Virus record (IMG/VR): IMGVR_UViG_3300047557_001693
Location: 1 to 64,000 of that record
DNA length: 64,000 nt
Direction: 5' to 3' (one strand)
From: a virus
The notes under the pieces were generated by a model, which saw nothing but the letters and a program-made list of their open reading frames with translations, did no database searches and had not been told where the DNA came from. Shown piece after piece: positions 23,564 through 33,947 of this stretch. Each line of letters opens with the position of its first letter. The stretch's first letter is position 1. The position numbers were made by a program, and so were the translations under genes.

Positions 23564-24460
23564 ATGTGTTCATGTTCAGGCAATTGTAATTGCAACTCAG
23601 CAACAATACCAAGAGGACCTCAAGGAATTCCAGGACCAAAAGGAGATGATGGAAATGCTGCTACTATATCAGTAGGAAGTGTAAATACTGGTTCACCTGC
23701 AGCAGTAACTAATTCAGGTACTCAAAATGCTGCAATATTTGATTTTATTATACCACAAGGAGATCCTGGTTCTGTATGGTATAATGGTGCAGTTGCACCA
23801 ACTACATTATATAATGATGGTGATTATTATATAAATACTTCTAATGGTGATTATTATGAACAACAATCAGGTGCTTGGGTTTTTATTGGAAATTTAACAG
23901 GACCTGCAGGTTTAAATGGTACTTTTTTAGTTTATTCTACTGGAAACTCTGCACCTACAACTACTACTGGATTTTGGGTAACTTTGTATACTGCTACAAT
24001 AAATGGTTCTGATTTATGTGAAAATAATTTAGATATTGGTAAAGTTACATCAAGTGTTTTAGCTTATCAAACAAATAATACATCACTTGCTGGACTTGGA
24101 GTTTCTTCAACAGCTAAATTTATATTTGAAATAAATGGAGTTGATGTTGCTAATACACAAGGAGTTTATTTACAACAACCAATTATAGAAATTGATGAAA
24201 CTGCTAATTCTAGGTCATATGCTAATTTACAATTAGATATTATTAGATTAACAAGTACATCTGCAAATTATATAGTAAAATGTATTGGTAATGGTTCAAA
24301 TGTACCAACTACAGTTGTTTATGAACCTACAAATACTATAACAATTGATTTTACAACAACAGTTACTATAAAATTAAAAGTATTTTTGACTCAAAATTCT
24401 CCTGCAGCAAATGTTTTTACTCAAGGTAAAATGTTTTATATTGAAAAATTAAAAAATTAA
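23564..24460 (+). CDS. Collagen-like fibre protein
   Basis: A 298-residue protein. It opens with a Cys-rich segment (MCSCSGNCNCNS), then a collagen-type Gly-X-Y run (GPQGIPGPKGDDGNAA) and a second one with GPAGLNG near residue 125. The later part is a beta-rich head. Gly-X-Y runs trimerise, so this is probably a trimeric fibre whose C-terminal domain meets the host surface. A pattern common in phages of Bacteroidota is INTSNGDYYEQQSGAWVFIG between the two collagen runs. Confidence 0.7.
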   Translation: MCSCSGNCNCNSATIPRGPQGIPGPKGDDGNAATISVGSVNTGSPAAVTNSGTQNAAIFDFIIPQGDPGSVWYNGAVAPTTLYNDGDYYINTSNGDYYEQQSGAWVFIGNLTGPAGLNGTFLVYSTGNSAPTTTTGFWVTLYTATINGSDLCENNLDIGKVTSSVLAYQTNNTSLAGLGVSSTAKFIFEINGVDVANTQGVYLQQPIIEIDETANSRSYANLQLDIIRLTSTSANYIVKCIGNGSNVPTTVVYEPTNTITIDFTTTVTIKLKVFLTQNSPAANVFTQGKMFYIEKLKN

Positions 24461-24465
24461 ATCAA

Positions 24466-25662
24466 ATGGAAAAATATATATTATATAATATAACAACATC
24501 AGGAGGAACTTTAAATGTTGGAACTGGTAGTTTTATTTTAGTAAATAGTTCTACAACAATAGCTTTAACATCATCATTTTCTATAGTACCAATAGTACCA
24601 TTATTTCCTTTTGTAAAAACAACAATTAGATGGCAAGCTAATGTATTATTAAATGGATTTACAGTAACTATTGGTGGTATACAATTACCTCAAGATCAAA
24701 TAAATCAACCTGGAACATTTGAATTAATGTATGATGGTTCAGGATATACATTACAATATTTTCCTGATTTTAGTGAAAGACCACAAGAAGTTTTTGGAGT
24801 AACTACAGTTAATGTACCTTCAATTGGTGGTACACTTGTAATAAGTCCAGGTGAAGATAAAAGAACATATGTATTAACTGCAAGTCCACCTGTTACTTTA
24901 TCATCTAATTATACAGTTAGTGGTTCAACAACAACAGGTACACCACCATTAAGTGTTACTGATGGTTCATCAATAAGAGTAGTTATATCAGGTGGTATTA
25001 CAATAGGCTCAAATACATTTACTGTATTTGGACATAGTATATCAGCTTATGATTGTTTAAATGGTGGAGTAGAAGTATACGCTGAATATAATGCTACTAC
25101 ATCATCATATGTATCAACTTATATTAATAAAAATGTACCATTAGAAAAATTAGATACTACAGGTTTAGGATCTGGTGATGATGGTAAAGTTGTTACATAT
25201 GATAATTCTATAAAGGAGTTTGTAGCATCATATTTATCATTAAATAATTTTGGAGTTAATTTTAAAGGAATAAATTTTACTGAAACTTACATTACTTCAG
25301 GACAATTATTAACTTCTAATACAACTCCAATTACATTACTTCCTGCATCAGGTTCATTAACAGAAGTTGAAGTTCCTATAATGTTTGTATTAAGATATAA
25401 GTATGGTTCAACAGCATATACTACAAATACTACAATTGATATTGAATATACTGGACCTGCTGCAACAGAATTAGTTGCATCAAAAAACTGTTTAGGATTT
25501 ACTGTAACAGGTATTGATTTTCTTCCACCTGCATCTGTAGGTACTCCTCATGTTAGAATTACTCCTAATTATTCTCTTCAACTTTCTACAAGAACAGGTG
25601 ATCCTCTTGCAGGAGATGGAGATTTAATTGTATACACTTATTCAATAACACTTAATATATAA
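24466..25662 (+). CDS. Beta-rich fibre or appendage protein
   Basis: A 398-residue protein starting MEKYILYNITTSGGTLNVGT. Two similar halves each begin with repeats of hydrophobic strands and Gly/Thr turns (GGTLVISPGEDKRTYVLTAS), followed by a conserved-looking GLGSGDDGKVVTYDNSIKEF linker and a C-terminal beta domain. No catalytic motif is visible. It lies between the two collagen-like genes with five-base gaps, so it is probably part of the same appendage. Confidence 0.6.
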   Translation: MEKYILYNITTSGGTLNVGTGSFILVNSSTTIALTSSFSIVPIVPLFPFVKTTIRWQANVLLNGFTVTIGGIQLPQDQINQPGTFELMYDGSGYTLQYFPDFSERPQEVFGVTTVNVPSIGGTLVISPGEDKRTYVLTASPPVTLSSNYTVSGSTTTGTPPLSVTDGSSIRVVISGGITIGSNTFTVFGHSISAYDCLNGGVEVYAEYNATTSSYVSTYINKNVPLEKLDTTGLGSGDDGKVVTYDNSIKEFVASYLSLNNFGVNFKGINFTETYITSGQLLTSNTTPITLLPASGSLTEVEVPIMFVLRYKYGSTAYTTNTTIDIEYTGPAATELVASKNCLGFTVTGIDFLPPASVGTPHVRITPNYSLQLSTRTGDPLAGDGDLIVYTYSITLNI

Positions 25663-25666
25663 AACT

Positions 25667-26257
25667 ATGGCATGTTATAATTCAGAATTACCAATAGGTC
25701 CTCCAGGACCACAAGGGCCCCCTGGTCCTTCAGGAATAAGTACAATTAATGTACAACAAGCTGCACCAACAACAACTAATGATGTATCTGAAGGATATGT
25801 AGTAGGTTCTACTTGGTTTGATGAAACTACAAGTAACTTTTATATATGTTCAGATAATACATTAAATGCTGCAGTATGGGATTTAATTGGTGGATTATCT
25901 GGTTCATGGACAGGTACTATTACAGGACCTAGTGGTGCAACATTTATACCTAATACAGGTAGATACAGTGTAGTTGGTAACGTTGTTACATGTACTTGTA
26001 GAATTCAAATTATTTTTTCAGGAATTAGTTCTTTAAGTTATAATTTAAGTTTACCAATACCTCCTCCTTCATTATTTAATGATAATTTACAATTATGTGG
26101 AGTTGGTGGTTTGTTAAATTATAGTGGTACTCAAACACCAATAAAAATGTCTGCAGAAAGTCAACCTGGAGGATTTGGTGCTTATGTATATTTTGAAACA
26201 GCTGCAATAAATTCAGATACTTTTACATATAATTTAATGATTCAATATACAATATGA
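25667..26257 (+). CDS. Collagen-like fibre protein, short
   Basis: A 196-residue protein with a near-perfect collagen run close to the start (GPPGPQGPPGPSG), followed by the WFDETTSNFYICSDN element also found in related fibres and a C-terminal beta sandwich of the tip type. It differs from the first collagen-like gene in having a Pro-rich rather than Lys/Asp-rich run. The stop overlaps the next gene's ATG by four bases. It is probably a trimeric fibre component. Confidence 0.7.
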   Translation: MACYNSELPIGPPGPQGPPGPSGISTINVQQAAPTTTNDVSEGYVVGSTWFDETTSNFYICSDNTLNAAVWDLIGGLSGSWTGTITGPSGATFIPNTGRYSVVGNVVTCTCRIQIIFSGISSLSYNLSLPIPPPSLFNDNLQLCGVGGLLNYSGTQTPIKMSAESQPGGFGAYVYFETAAINSDTFTYNLMIQYTI

Positions 26258-29200
26258 TACTAACACCATTAAAAATACAGACTGCTATTATTAAAGCTTA
26301 TTATAATTTAGCTTTAAAAACAATTAAGTATTACGGAGGTTTAGCAATAGGTATAAACAATGAATGTCTTTTAAAACAAGCAAGATTACTTAGAAAGTAT
26401 GTAGAAATACTAAAAAACTTTGATATAGTAGGTTCTACAATTACTTGTAGTTGTTGTGTTGAAGGAGAATATACTGTATTGTTAAATGATTTATCAGAAT
26501 TAACTGAAGCTAAAATTCAGTTTAATTGTGATGATACTGGTGGTATGTATTTTAATAGTATTAATTATCCTTTTACTTATTATTATGATAGTAATAATAA
26601 AAAGATTGTAATTAAATTTTCAACACTTATAGATCCAAGTACAACATTACCTTATGTTTTAACATTAGATGATGTTAATTTTACATCAGATTGTAGTTTT
26701 ACACCTGGTACTATATCACCTATTGAAGAAGCACTTGTTGAAGAAGTAACAGGTATTCCTGTAACAATAGATAATTTTTATGGTACTTGGGATGGTAATA
26801 TTACAGTATACACACCTCCTCCTGCTTCAACAATGTTACATACATTAACAATACCTGTAGCTATTATAGATGATCCTGAAGCTATAGTTAATCATTGGAA
26901 TACTAATGGTCCTACAGATTGGATATTGTTTTATGATGGTACTCAGTTTACAATGATAACTCCTTTTGATGGAACTAATTATAGTGGATATGTAGTTGAA
27001 TTTAATCAGTATGAAGGTGGAGTTGATTCTACAATTAATACAACATTCATTCCTCAGAATTTTGTACCTACAGGTACAAGAGCTAGTGTAGATGTTGATA
27101 TAGCTAATACATTTATAGGTGGTAAACAAGCACAAGCTTTAATAACTTCTGGACCACCACAACCATTTATTACAAGTAATACACCTGCTCATGTAGATAT
27201 ATTAATTCCAAGTAATAGTTTTAGTACTAATCATGTAAAAGCTTCTATGACTATTGAAGTAGAAGATGAAGCAATGTTTGGTACATTAAATCCATCAAAT
27301 AAATCTTTTTGGTATAGTTGTTTAAATTGTGTACCAGTTAATGCTGTTACAATGTTTACTCATGTAGGACCATATGCTAATCCTGCAGCATTAGTTACTG
27401 ATTTTAATAATAACAACGGTAATGGTTTTGTAATGACTTATGTAGGACCATCAACTAATGTTGGATATTCTTTATTTGAAATAGAAAGTCCTTTAAACAC
27501 TCAAGATTATAATGGAAATCATATTACTATAATTTACACTGGAGCAACACCTCCTTATATTAATGAAGTTGGTATATTTTCAGGAGGTGTATTACCAAAA
27601 CCAGTAGATGTAACTGTAACTGATACAACAAATGGTGTTATATATAATATAACATCTCCACCATTTAATTCTGTGCAAGATTTTGTTACTGATTTTAATA
27701 ATACCAACGCTTTTGGTTATTCAGCTTCAATTATACTTGCACCAATTACTAATACATTAATAAGAATAGAAGCACCTTCAACAACAGGATCTGCATTTAA
27801 TGGAACTACATTAACTTACTCTACAACAGGACCTACTTATTCTACAAGTGATACATATTCAGGTGGTATTGATGATACAACTTGTTTTTATACATTATTT
27901 ATAACAGATAATGTAAATCCTCCATTAAGTATAACTAATGGAGTTTATACAAATTATTCATCATTTGCTGATATAGCAGCTGATATTAATTCTAATCCTA
28001 TAAATGTTAATCCACCTTTTGGATTTAATGTATCTGTTTCAAATAATCAAATGTTAATAGTATATCCTTCACCATTTACATTACCAGAATCATTAGTTTG
28101 TAGTACATATAATAATTATACTTTTCAATTATATATAGGTTATCAAAGTAATGATTATTCAGATTGGTTTAGTCCTTCTGCAGTTATGACTGGAGGTATT
28201 GATGCTAATTCAAAACAGTTTGAAATAAGTGATAGTGCAGTTGGTACTATATTTTTAAAACCTTTAGATAGTTATAATTATCCAAATGGTTCAGAAATAC
28301 AAAATGGTCTTGTACCAGATTTTAATGCCAATAACCCTTTTAATTATACTGCACAATATATAGGACCTGGTGCAATTATTCCACCACAACCATCAATTTC
28401 ATCTAATAATTTTATTACTGAATTAACTACTGCAACTATTTCTAATGGTGAAGAAATAAGAGCATATATAGATAATACATATATAGGAAAATATCAAGCA
28501 CCTGCTAGTGGAGTTTTACCTTCTTATAATCAAATGATATTAAATCTTAAAAATGATATTGCATCACTTAATCCTTTAGGATTATCATCAATAAGTTCTT
28601 CACCTACTATAAATCCAACAACAATTACATTAGTTTCTCCTACAGGTCAAGAAGTTGCTTATAATAATAAATTATTTAAAATACAAAAGCATACATATGT
28701 TTCTGCAACAAATATATTAACATTTGGAAATGTGGCAACATTTACTCATTTTCAATTATCTATATCAGGTTTAGGAACTATAGCTGATGTTCAAATAAAC
28801 AGTGCTATAACACCTTCAATACTTGCAACAATTGTTGCTCTTAATATTAATAATTCTGGAACAGGATTAACTGCAACAAAAGTTGGTAGTGTAGTAACAG
28901 TAACTGCTCCTCCATTTACAGGAGGATCGTTTAACGGTGTTCCTATTAGAATAACTACAATTAATACTCCACCATATAATGCAGGTAGTGTTGTAATAAA
29001 TAGTACTACATATCTAACAACTGCTAATTGGGCTGATTCTCCTATTACTGGTGCTATTTTTGCAGGAGGACAAAGTTTTCCACCTACGTTAATTAAACAA
29101 ATACCATTTACAGGTGGAGTAAATCAAATAACTACCTCAAAAGTTAGATTTAGATCACCATTACAACCAACAACTTCTCCACAATATGGAACAGGTAATT

Positions 29201-29784
29201 GGGCATATAATTCTCAATTTTTATCATATAATTATAATTTTGGAGATTATGTATTTAATGGTGTTTATTCAGGTGGTATAGATCCTACTGTAGGAAAACT
29301 TAAAGTAGAAGTTTTAACTTCAGGTTTAAATCCTTTACCACCTCCCTTAATTTCAAACTTATATACTGATTCAACTCCTCAAAACTATTTAAGTAGACAA
29401 TTGTTAGTTAATATATTTAATAATACAAATTCATTTCCAAATAACTTTCAAATTAATTTACTTAATCCATCAAGTTCTGTTTGTACTATACAATCACCAC
29501 CTACTAGTTTTGATTATTTTAATACTCACGTATTTAGATATTCTTATGAATATGTATCTTCACAATCTATAGGTGGTCAATATGCAGATTATGTAGATGT
29601 AACTACAACATTTAGTGGTGGTGTAGATCCTGTATTAACTCCATATGAAGGTGAATTTCAATCAGGTGATATTGGTACATTTGTAACAGATAATCCTTGT
29701 GAACCTGTAGTTGTAGAACAAGAATGTTTATCTAACAATGATATAATTAGTATTATTAAGCATATAGATAAAATAGTAAGATAA
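26254..29784 (+). CDS. Large modular fibre protein with repeated SGG(I/V)D modules
   Basis: An 1176-residue protein. The N-terminal 70 residues are helical (AIIKAYYNLALKTIKYYGGL) with a Cys cluster (CSCCVEGEY), likely the attachment part. The rest is a chain of beta modules of roughly 100-190 residues that end in a similar phrase: EGGVD near 253, SGGV near 444, YSGGID near 535, TGGID near 646, FTGGVN near 953, YSGGID near 1005 and FSGGVD near 1120. Module centres often include a VTDFNNNN or AADINSNP helix. The C-terminus is a short acidic helix (SNNDIISIIKHIDKIVR). A long flexible adhesin-like fibre is inferred. Confidence 0.65.
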   Translation: MILTPLKIQTAIIKAYYNLALKTIKYYGGLAIGINNECLLKQARLLRKYVEILKNFDIVGSTITCSCCVEGEYTVLLNDLSELTEAKIQFNCDDTGGMYFNSINYPFTYYYDSNNKKIVIKFSTLIDPSTTLPYVLTLDDVNFTSDCSFTPGTISPIEEALVEEVTGIPVTIDNFYGTWDGNITVYTPPPASTMLHTLTIPVAIIDDPEAIVNHWNTNGPTDWILFYDGTQFTMITPFDGTNYSGYVVEFNQYEGGVDSTINTTFIPQNFVPTGTRASVDVDIANTFIGGKQAQALITSGPPQPFITSNTPAHVDILIPSNSFSTNHVKASMTIEVEDEAMFGTLNPSNKSFWYSCLNCVPVNAVTMFTHVGPYANPAALVTDFNNNNGNGFVMTYVGPSTNVGYSLFEIESPLNTQDYNGNHITIIYTGATPPYINEVGIFSGGVLPKPVDVTVTDTTNGVIYNITSPPFNSVQDFVTDFNNTNAFGYSASIILAPITNTLIRIEAPSTTGSAFNGTTLTYSTTGPTYSTSDTYSGGIDDTTCFYTLFITDNVNPPLSITNGVYTNYSSFADIAADINSNPINVNPPFGFNVSVSNNQMLIVYPSPFTLPESLVCSTYNNYTFQLYIGYQSNDYSDWFSPSAVMTGGIDANSKQFEISDSAVGTIFLKPLDSYNYPNGSEIQNGLVPDFNANNPFNYTAQYIGPGAIIPPQPSISSNNFITELTTATISNGEEIRAYIDNTYIGKYQAPASGVLPSYNQMILNLKNDIASLNPLGLSSISSSPTINPTTITLVSPTGQEVAYNNKLFKIQKHTYVSATNILTFGNVATFTHFQLSISGLGTIADVQINSAITPSILATIVALNINNSGTGLTATKVGSVVTVTAPPFTGGSFNGVPIRITTINTPPYNAGSVVINSTTYLTTANWADSPITGAIFAGGQSFPPTLIKQIPFTGGVNQITTSKVRFRSPLQPTTSPQYGTGNWAYNSQFLSYNYNFGDYVFNGVYSGGIDPTVGKLKVEVLTSGLNPLPPPLISNLYTDSTPQNYLSRQLLVNIFNNTNSFPNNFQINLLNPSSSVCTIQSPPTSFDYFNTHVFRYSYEYVSSQSIGGQYADYVDVTTTFSGGVDPVLTPYEGEFQSGDIGTFVTDNPCEPVVVEQECLSNNDIISIIKHIDKIVR

Positions 29785-29785
29785 T

Positions 29786-31519
29786 ATGCCATTTTTTGGA
29801 AACAAAAGAAAAGACTTTAGTATTCAACCTCCTACACAGCAGGTTAATGCTACTCCTTTCTTTGTAACAGATAGTGCTAATATTGATTTTACTTTAAATA
29901 ATTTAAACTTATCAGCAAACCTAACTTTAACAGGTGTTATAGCAGGAACTTATGGTAGCAGTACTCAAGTTCCTGTTTTACAAATAGATCAATGGGGTAG
30001 AATAACAGGAGTTACTTTACAAACTATATCTTCTTCAGGATTAGCATTAGAAACTAATGGTACACCTAATGGTGATCAAACACTATTAAATCTTGTTGCA
30101 GGTACTAATATGACTATAACTGATGATGGTTTAGGTAATATTACTTTTGATGCAACTGGTGGTGGAGGTTCAGGAACTGTAACTTCTGTTGGTGTTACTG
30201 CAGGTACAGGTATATCTGCATCAGTTACTAATCCTACAACTACACCTAATATTACAATAACTAATACTGCTCCTGATCAAACTGTAACTCTTACAGCAGG
30301 TACTGGTATATCTGTAAGTGGTACTTATCCAAGTTTTACTATAAGTTCTACAGTAACTGGTGGAATACCTAAAGGAACTGCATCAGGTACTGACACATAT
30401 ACTACAACTATAAGCGGTGTTACATCTTATAATGATGGAGATGCATATCTTATTAGGTTTACTAATGGGAATACTACAGGATGTACTTTAAACATAAACT
30501 CATTAGGAGCAAAAACACTTTACAGAAACAATGATGGTGCATTAATAGGTGGAGATATAATATCAGGAGCAGAAATGCTTTGTGTTTATAATTCTACGTT
30601 AAATGGATTTCAGACTATTGGTACAGCTCCTAATACGCTTCTTGGTTATGTTACTAATGATGATTCTGTAACCATAACAAAAGGTCAAGTTGTTTATGCT
30701 TTTGGTGGCCAAGGAGATAGAATGACTGTCAAGTTAGCCAATAATACATCTGATGCTACATCAGCAAGAACAGTAGGTGTTGTATTATCTACATCAATAG
30801 CTGCAAATCAAAAAGGGCTTATAATGATGCAAGGATTGTTGGATGGGTTAAATATACTTCCAACAGCAACTTGGTCTGATGGTGATCCTGTATACTTAGG
30901 GGCAACAGCAGGGTCTATTACAAAAGTAAAACCATATGCTCCAAATCACTTAGTTTATGTTGGAATAGTTACTACAGCGAGTAATGGTTCAGCAGGTAGA
31001 ATGTATGTAAATATTCAGAATGGCTATGAGCTTGATGAACTGCACAATGTACAAGCACAATCACCAAGTCTTAATGATACTCTGTATTATGACAGCACTG
31101 TTTCTCCTGGTCAATGGAAGACAACAAGTGTAAATACATTATTAAATACAAGTATTAAAACAGGCTCTTGCGGTGTTACATTTGATGGAGGAGGACAGGT
31201 TATACAAACTAAAACTGCATATGTTCAAGTTCCTTATAACGGAACACTAACAAGTTGGACATTAGTAGCAGATGTATCAGGTAGTTGCACTATAACTGTA
31301 TTTAAAGACACTTATGCTAACTACCCACCGACAACGCCTACAGATAATGTTTATACAGTTCAACCAGCATTATCATCTGCAATTAGAAATCAAAACTTGA
31401 GTCCAACATATGTAGGCTCACAAGCAACTGTAACAGCAGGAGATTACATAGGGTTTACTATATCTGCTATTACTACTATTACTTGGGCTAACTTAACAAT
31501 ACAAATAACAAAGACATGA
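29786..31519 (+). CDS. Tail fibre protein
   Basis: A 577-residue protein starting MPFFGNKRKDFSIQPPTQQV. It contains repeated fibre-shaft phrases (VAGTNMTITDDGLGNITFDA, TAGTGISASVTNP, TAGTGISVSGTYPSFTIS), a glycine-rich hinge (GGGGSG), and a middle domain with RTVGVVLSTSIAANQKGLIM seen in many phage fibres. The C-terminal 120 residues form a beta domain that could bind a glycan. It is followed with a four-base overlap by a small gene that may assist it. Confidence 0.75.
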   Translation: MPFFGNKRKDFSIQPPTQQVNATPFFVTDSANIDFTLNNLNLSANLTLTGVIAGTYGSSTQVPVLQIDQWGRITGVTLQTISSSGLALETNGTPNGDQTLLNLVAGTNMTITDDGLGNITFDATGGGGSGTVTSVGVTAGTGISASVTNPTTTPNITITNTAPDQTVTLTAGTGISVSGTYPSFTISSTVTGGIPKGTASGTDTYTTTISGVTSYNDGDAYLIRFTNGNTTGCTLNINSLGAKTLYRNNDGALIGGDIISGAEMLCVYNSTLNGFQTIGTAPNTLLGYVTNDDSVTITKGQVVYAFGGQGDRMTVKLANNTSDATSARTVGVVLSTSIAANQKGLIMMQGLLDGLNILPTATWSDGDPVYLGATAGSITKVKPYAPNHLVYVGIVTTASNGSAGRMYVNIQNGYELDELHNVQAQSPSLNDTLYYDSTVSPGQWKTTSVNTLLNTSIKTGSCGVTFDGGGQVIQTKTAYVQVPYNGTLTSWTLVADVSGSCTITVFKDTYANYPPTTPTDNVYTVQPALSSAIRNQNLSPTYVGSQATVTAGDYIGFTISAITTITWANLTIQITKT

Positions 31520-31761
31520 CATATAAAATTATATCTACACGCACAACACCTGATGGTGTTTTATTTGCAAATGTTGAATATAACTTTGATGGATATATTT
31601 ATACAGCAGAGATTCCTATTCCTGTTCCATTGAATGAACAACAAATAACTGAAAGCATTGTAAATCATGGCAAAAGTGAACAATGGAGAAGAGAGGCTAT
31701 TGCCAACCTTCCTAACATAGTTGCATCATTACCATTGAATCAAGAAATAGTTATTGAGTAA
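31516..31761 (+). CDS. Small fibre-associated protein
   Basis: An 81-residue protein starting MTYKIISTRTTPDGVLFANV. It reads as three strands and a helix with QWRREAIANLPNIVASLPLN. Four-base and one-base overlaps fix it between two fibre genes, the usual place for a fibre chaperone or adaptor. I recognise no specific family. Confidence 0.6.
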   Translation: MTYKIISTRTTPDGVLFANVEYNFDGYIYTAEIPIPVPLNEQQITESIVNHGKSEQWRREAIANLPNIVASLPLNQEIVIE

Positions 31762-33482
31762 TGGCTTTAAGATATTGGGTAGGAGGTACTGGTAATTGGG
31801 ATGCAGCAAATACTGCAAACTGGTCTGCTACATCTGGTGGTGCAGGAGGCGCTTCTGTTCCAATAGTATCTGATGATGTATTCTTTGATGGAAATTCTGG
31901 TACTGGAACTGTAACTCTTACTGCAGCAGCAGTTGTAGGAACAATAGATTTTACAGGCTATACAGGAACGTTTAGATTTGGTGCAAATTTAACTTCTGGT
32001 AATACAACATTAGGCACAGGTACTACCTATACTACAAATGCTACAGTTACATCTTATAATTTTTCACCAAGAAATATTAACTCCACCTTTACAGCTAATG
32101 GTAAAATATTACCTGTAAATTTAAGTACTGGAGGTATGAGTGGAGGTAATACATTAACCTTTGCTGGAAATGCAGATTTTCAAGGTAATTTAATAACTAA
32201 CACAGCTACACATAATTATAAAGCTGCTACAGGAACTACAATTGATTTAAGGATTGGAGGCAATATTGATATTAGAGCTATGCTTACCAATGCTACTGAC
32301 CATGTTACGATTAAGGGATATGGTACTTCAAAAACATTTATTGCATCAGGTGGGGTTGCTACTAATTTAAGAGTTTCATTTGTGTCTGGAAGCACATATA
32401 CATCTGGTAGTAGTGGAAATATTGGAACTGGAAATCATTTCTTTACAGTAGAATCTGGAGGTCAATTTACGGCTGTTTCTACACATACATTTAGTAATGT
32501 AGGAACATTAACTTTATCAGGATTTAATGCTTCAAATAATTCAGACTTCATAGCTTATGTGCAAGGAACATTGTCGTTAGCAACAGATACTGTTATTAAA
32601 TCATTTATAAGAATTGATGGTCCAATGGTTATCACATCAACAGGTGGTTCAAGATTATTATTGGAAGGAAATTGGAATCATTCAAATACATCAAACTGCA
32701 CAATAGATATATTAGAATTTAGTGGTACAACAACAAGTACAGTAACAACTTGGACAAATACTACAACTATTCAAGTTAAGAGTTTAATAATAAATAAAAC
32801 AGGTGGTGGTAGTGTAGTATTTAATCCTGCTAATCCATTATATCCATTTAGATTGTTTATTCCAGCAGGATCAATATATTCTTGGACTCATACATCTGGT
32901 ACAGTTACTCAAAGCAGTACATCTGTAATATTTATAAGTGGAAATGCTGTTACTTCACAACTTAACTATTCATGTGCAGTTCCTTCTTTTAAGTTTTCTT
33001 ATTTAGAAATAAATACAGGAACACTAAATTTAAGTTCAACACTAAACTGTGCATTACTTAGATTATCACTTGCGTCAAATACAACATTTACATCTCCAAC
33101 AACATTTGGATTTACAGTAGATAGACTTCAAGCAATTAATACATCAAGTGCATTAAGAATTATTGTATTAAAATCAGCAGTTACATATAGCATATTGAAT
33201 GATTTACTTATGCTTGGAGGTGGACCTTTTGGTTCTATATCATTACTTGCATCAACAGCACCAACTAAAGCAATATTTAATTTAGAAAATACAGCTCAAC
33301 AGCAAGTTGAATTAGTTAATCCAACAAACATAGACTCATCAGGTAACAATGGTGTTGGTAGTCCAATAAAGCAGACTATTTATACTTTTAATGGAACCAT
33401 TACAACTACCTTCAATTGGGGAACGGGTATAGCTCCTGTACCTTCAACTGCTGCAACTGTTGGATATACCTTTGTAAATTAA
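31761..33482 (+). CDS. Tail spike-like beta-helix protein
   Basis: A 573-residue protein starting MALRYWVGGTGNWDAANTAN. The RYWVGGTGNWDA...NWSATSGG opening with SDDVFFDGNS is a phrase I know from many phage spike or fibre proteins. The rest is a long series of short strands with Thr/Asn/Gly turns (SGNTTLGTGTTYTTNATVTS) as in right-handed beta helices. No catalytic residues can be assigned, so I cannot say whether it degrades a polysaccharide. It is the last fibre gene before the lysis block. Confidence 0.65.
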   Translation: MALRYWVGGTGNWDAANTANWSATSGGAGGASVPIVSDDVFFDGNSGTGTVTLTAAAVVGTIDFTGYTGTFRFGANLTSGNTTLGTGTTYTTNATVTSYNFSPRNINSTFTANGKILPVNLSTGGMSGGNTLTFAGNADFQGNLITNTATHNYKAATGTTIDLRIGGNIDIRAMLTNATDHVTIKGYGTSKTFIASGGVATNLRVSFVSGSTYTSGSSGNIGTGNHFFTVESGGQFTAVSTHTFSNVGTLTLSGFNASNNSDFIAYVQGTLSLATDTVIKSFIRIDGPMVITSTGGSRLLLEGNWNHSNTSNCTIDILEFSGTTTSTVTTWTNTTTIQVKSLIINKTGGGSVVFNPANPLYPFRLFIPAGSIYSWTHTSGTVTQSSTSVIFISGNAVTSQLNYSCAVPSFKFSYLEINTGTLNLSSTLNCALLRLSLASNTTFTSPTTFGFTVDRLQAINTSSALRIIVLKSAVTYSILNDLLMLGGGPFGSISLLASTAPTKAIFNLENTAQQQVELVNPTNIDSSGNNGVGSPIKQTIYTFNGTITTTFNWGTGIAPVPSTAATVGYTFVN

Positions 33483-33488
33483 TTAACT

Positions 33489-33947
33489 ATGACTAAAATA
33501 ACTAAAACAAGTAAAAAAGGTGTAGACCTTATTAAAAAGTATGAAGGATTTAGTTCTAAACCATACCTCTGTCCTGCTAATGTAGCTACAATTGGTTTTG
33601 GTGCAACATTCTATCCTGATGGCACTAAAGTTAAATTAACTGATGATCCAATAAATGAAGCTGTTGCTGAGGTTATTCTAAAGAAACATTTAGAAAAATT
33701 TGAGCAATATGTAGATAGTTATTGTACAGATGCTTTAAATCAAAATCAATTTGATGCATTAGTATCTTTTTGTTTTAATCTTGGTCCAGCTAATCTTAAA
33801 GCTAGTACATTATTAAAGAAAGTAAATGCTAATCCAAATGATCCTACTATAAGAACTGAGTTTATGAAGTGGGTAAAAGCAGGTGGTAAAACTCTTAAAG
33901 GTCTAGTTAGAAGAAGAGAAGAAGAAGCAAGTTTATACTTTAGTTAG
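33489..33947 (+). CDS. GH24 lysozyme (endolysin)
   Basis: A 152-residue muramidase that hydrolyses the MurNAc-GlcNAc bond of peptidoglycan. The catalytic pattern is E19 (KKYEGF), then residue C28 in YLCPANVATIGFG, then T34, with spacing E-8-C-5-T equal to the E-8-D-5-T of T4 lysozyme, so the usual Asp is replaced by Cys. YLCP variants are common among lysozymes of Bacteroidota phages. The C-terminal FCFNLGPANLKASTLLKK and GLVRRREEEASLY motifs are standard. There is no signal peptide, so a holin must release it. Confidence 0.92.
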   Translation: MTKITKTSKKGVDLIKKYEGFSSKPYLCPANVATIGFGATFYPDGTKVKLTDDPINEAVAEVILKKHLEKFEQYVDSYCTDALNQNQFDALVSFCFNLGPANLKASTLLKKVNANPNDPTIRTEFMKWVKAGGKTLKGLVRRREEEASLYFS

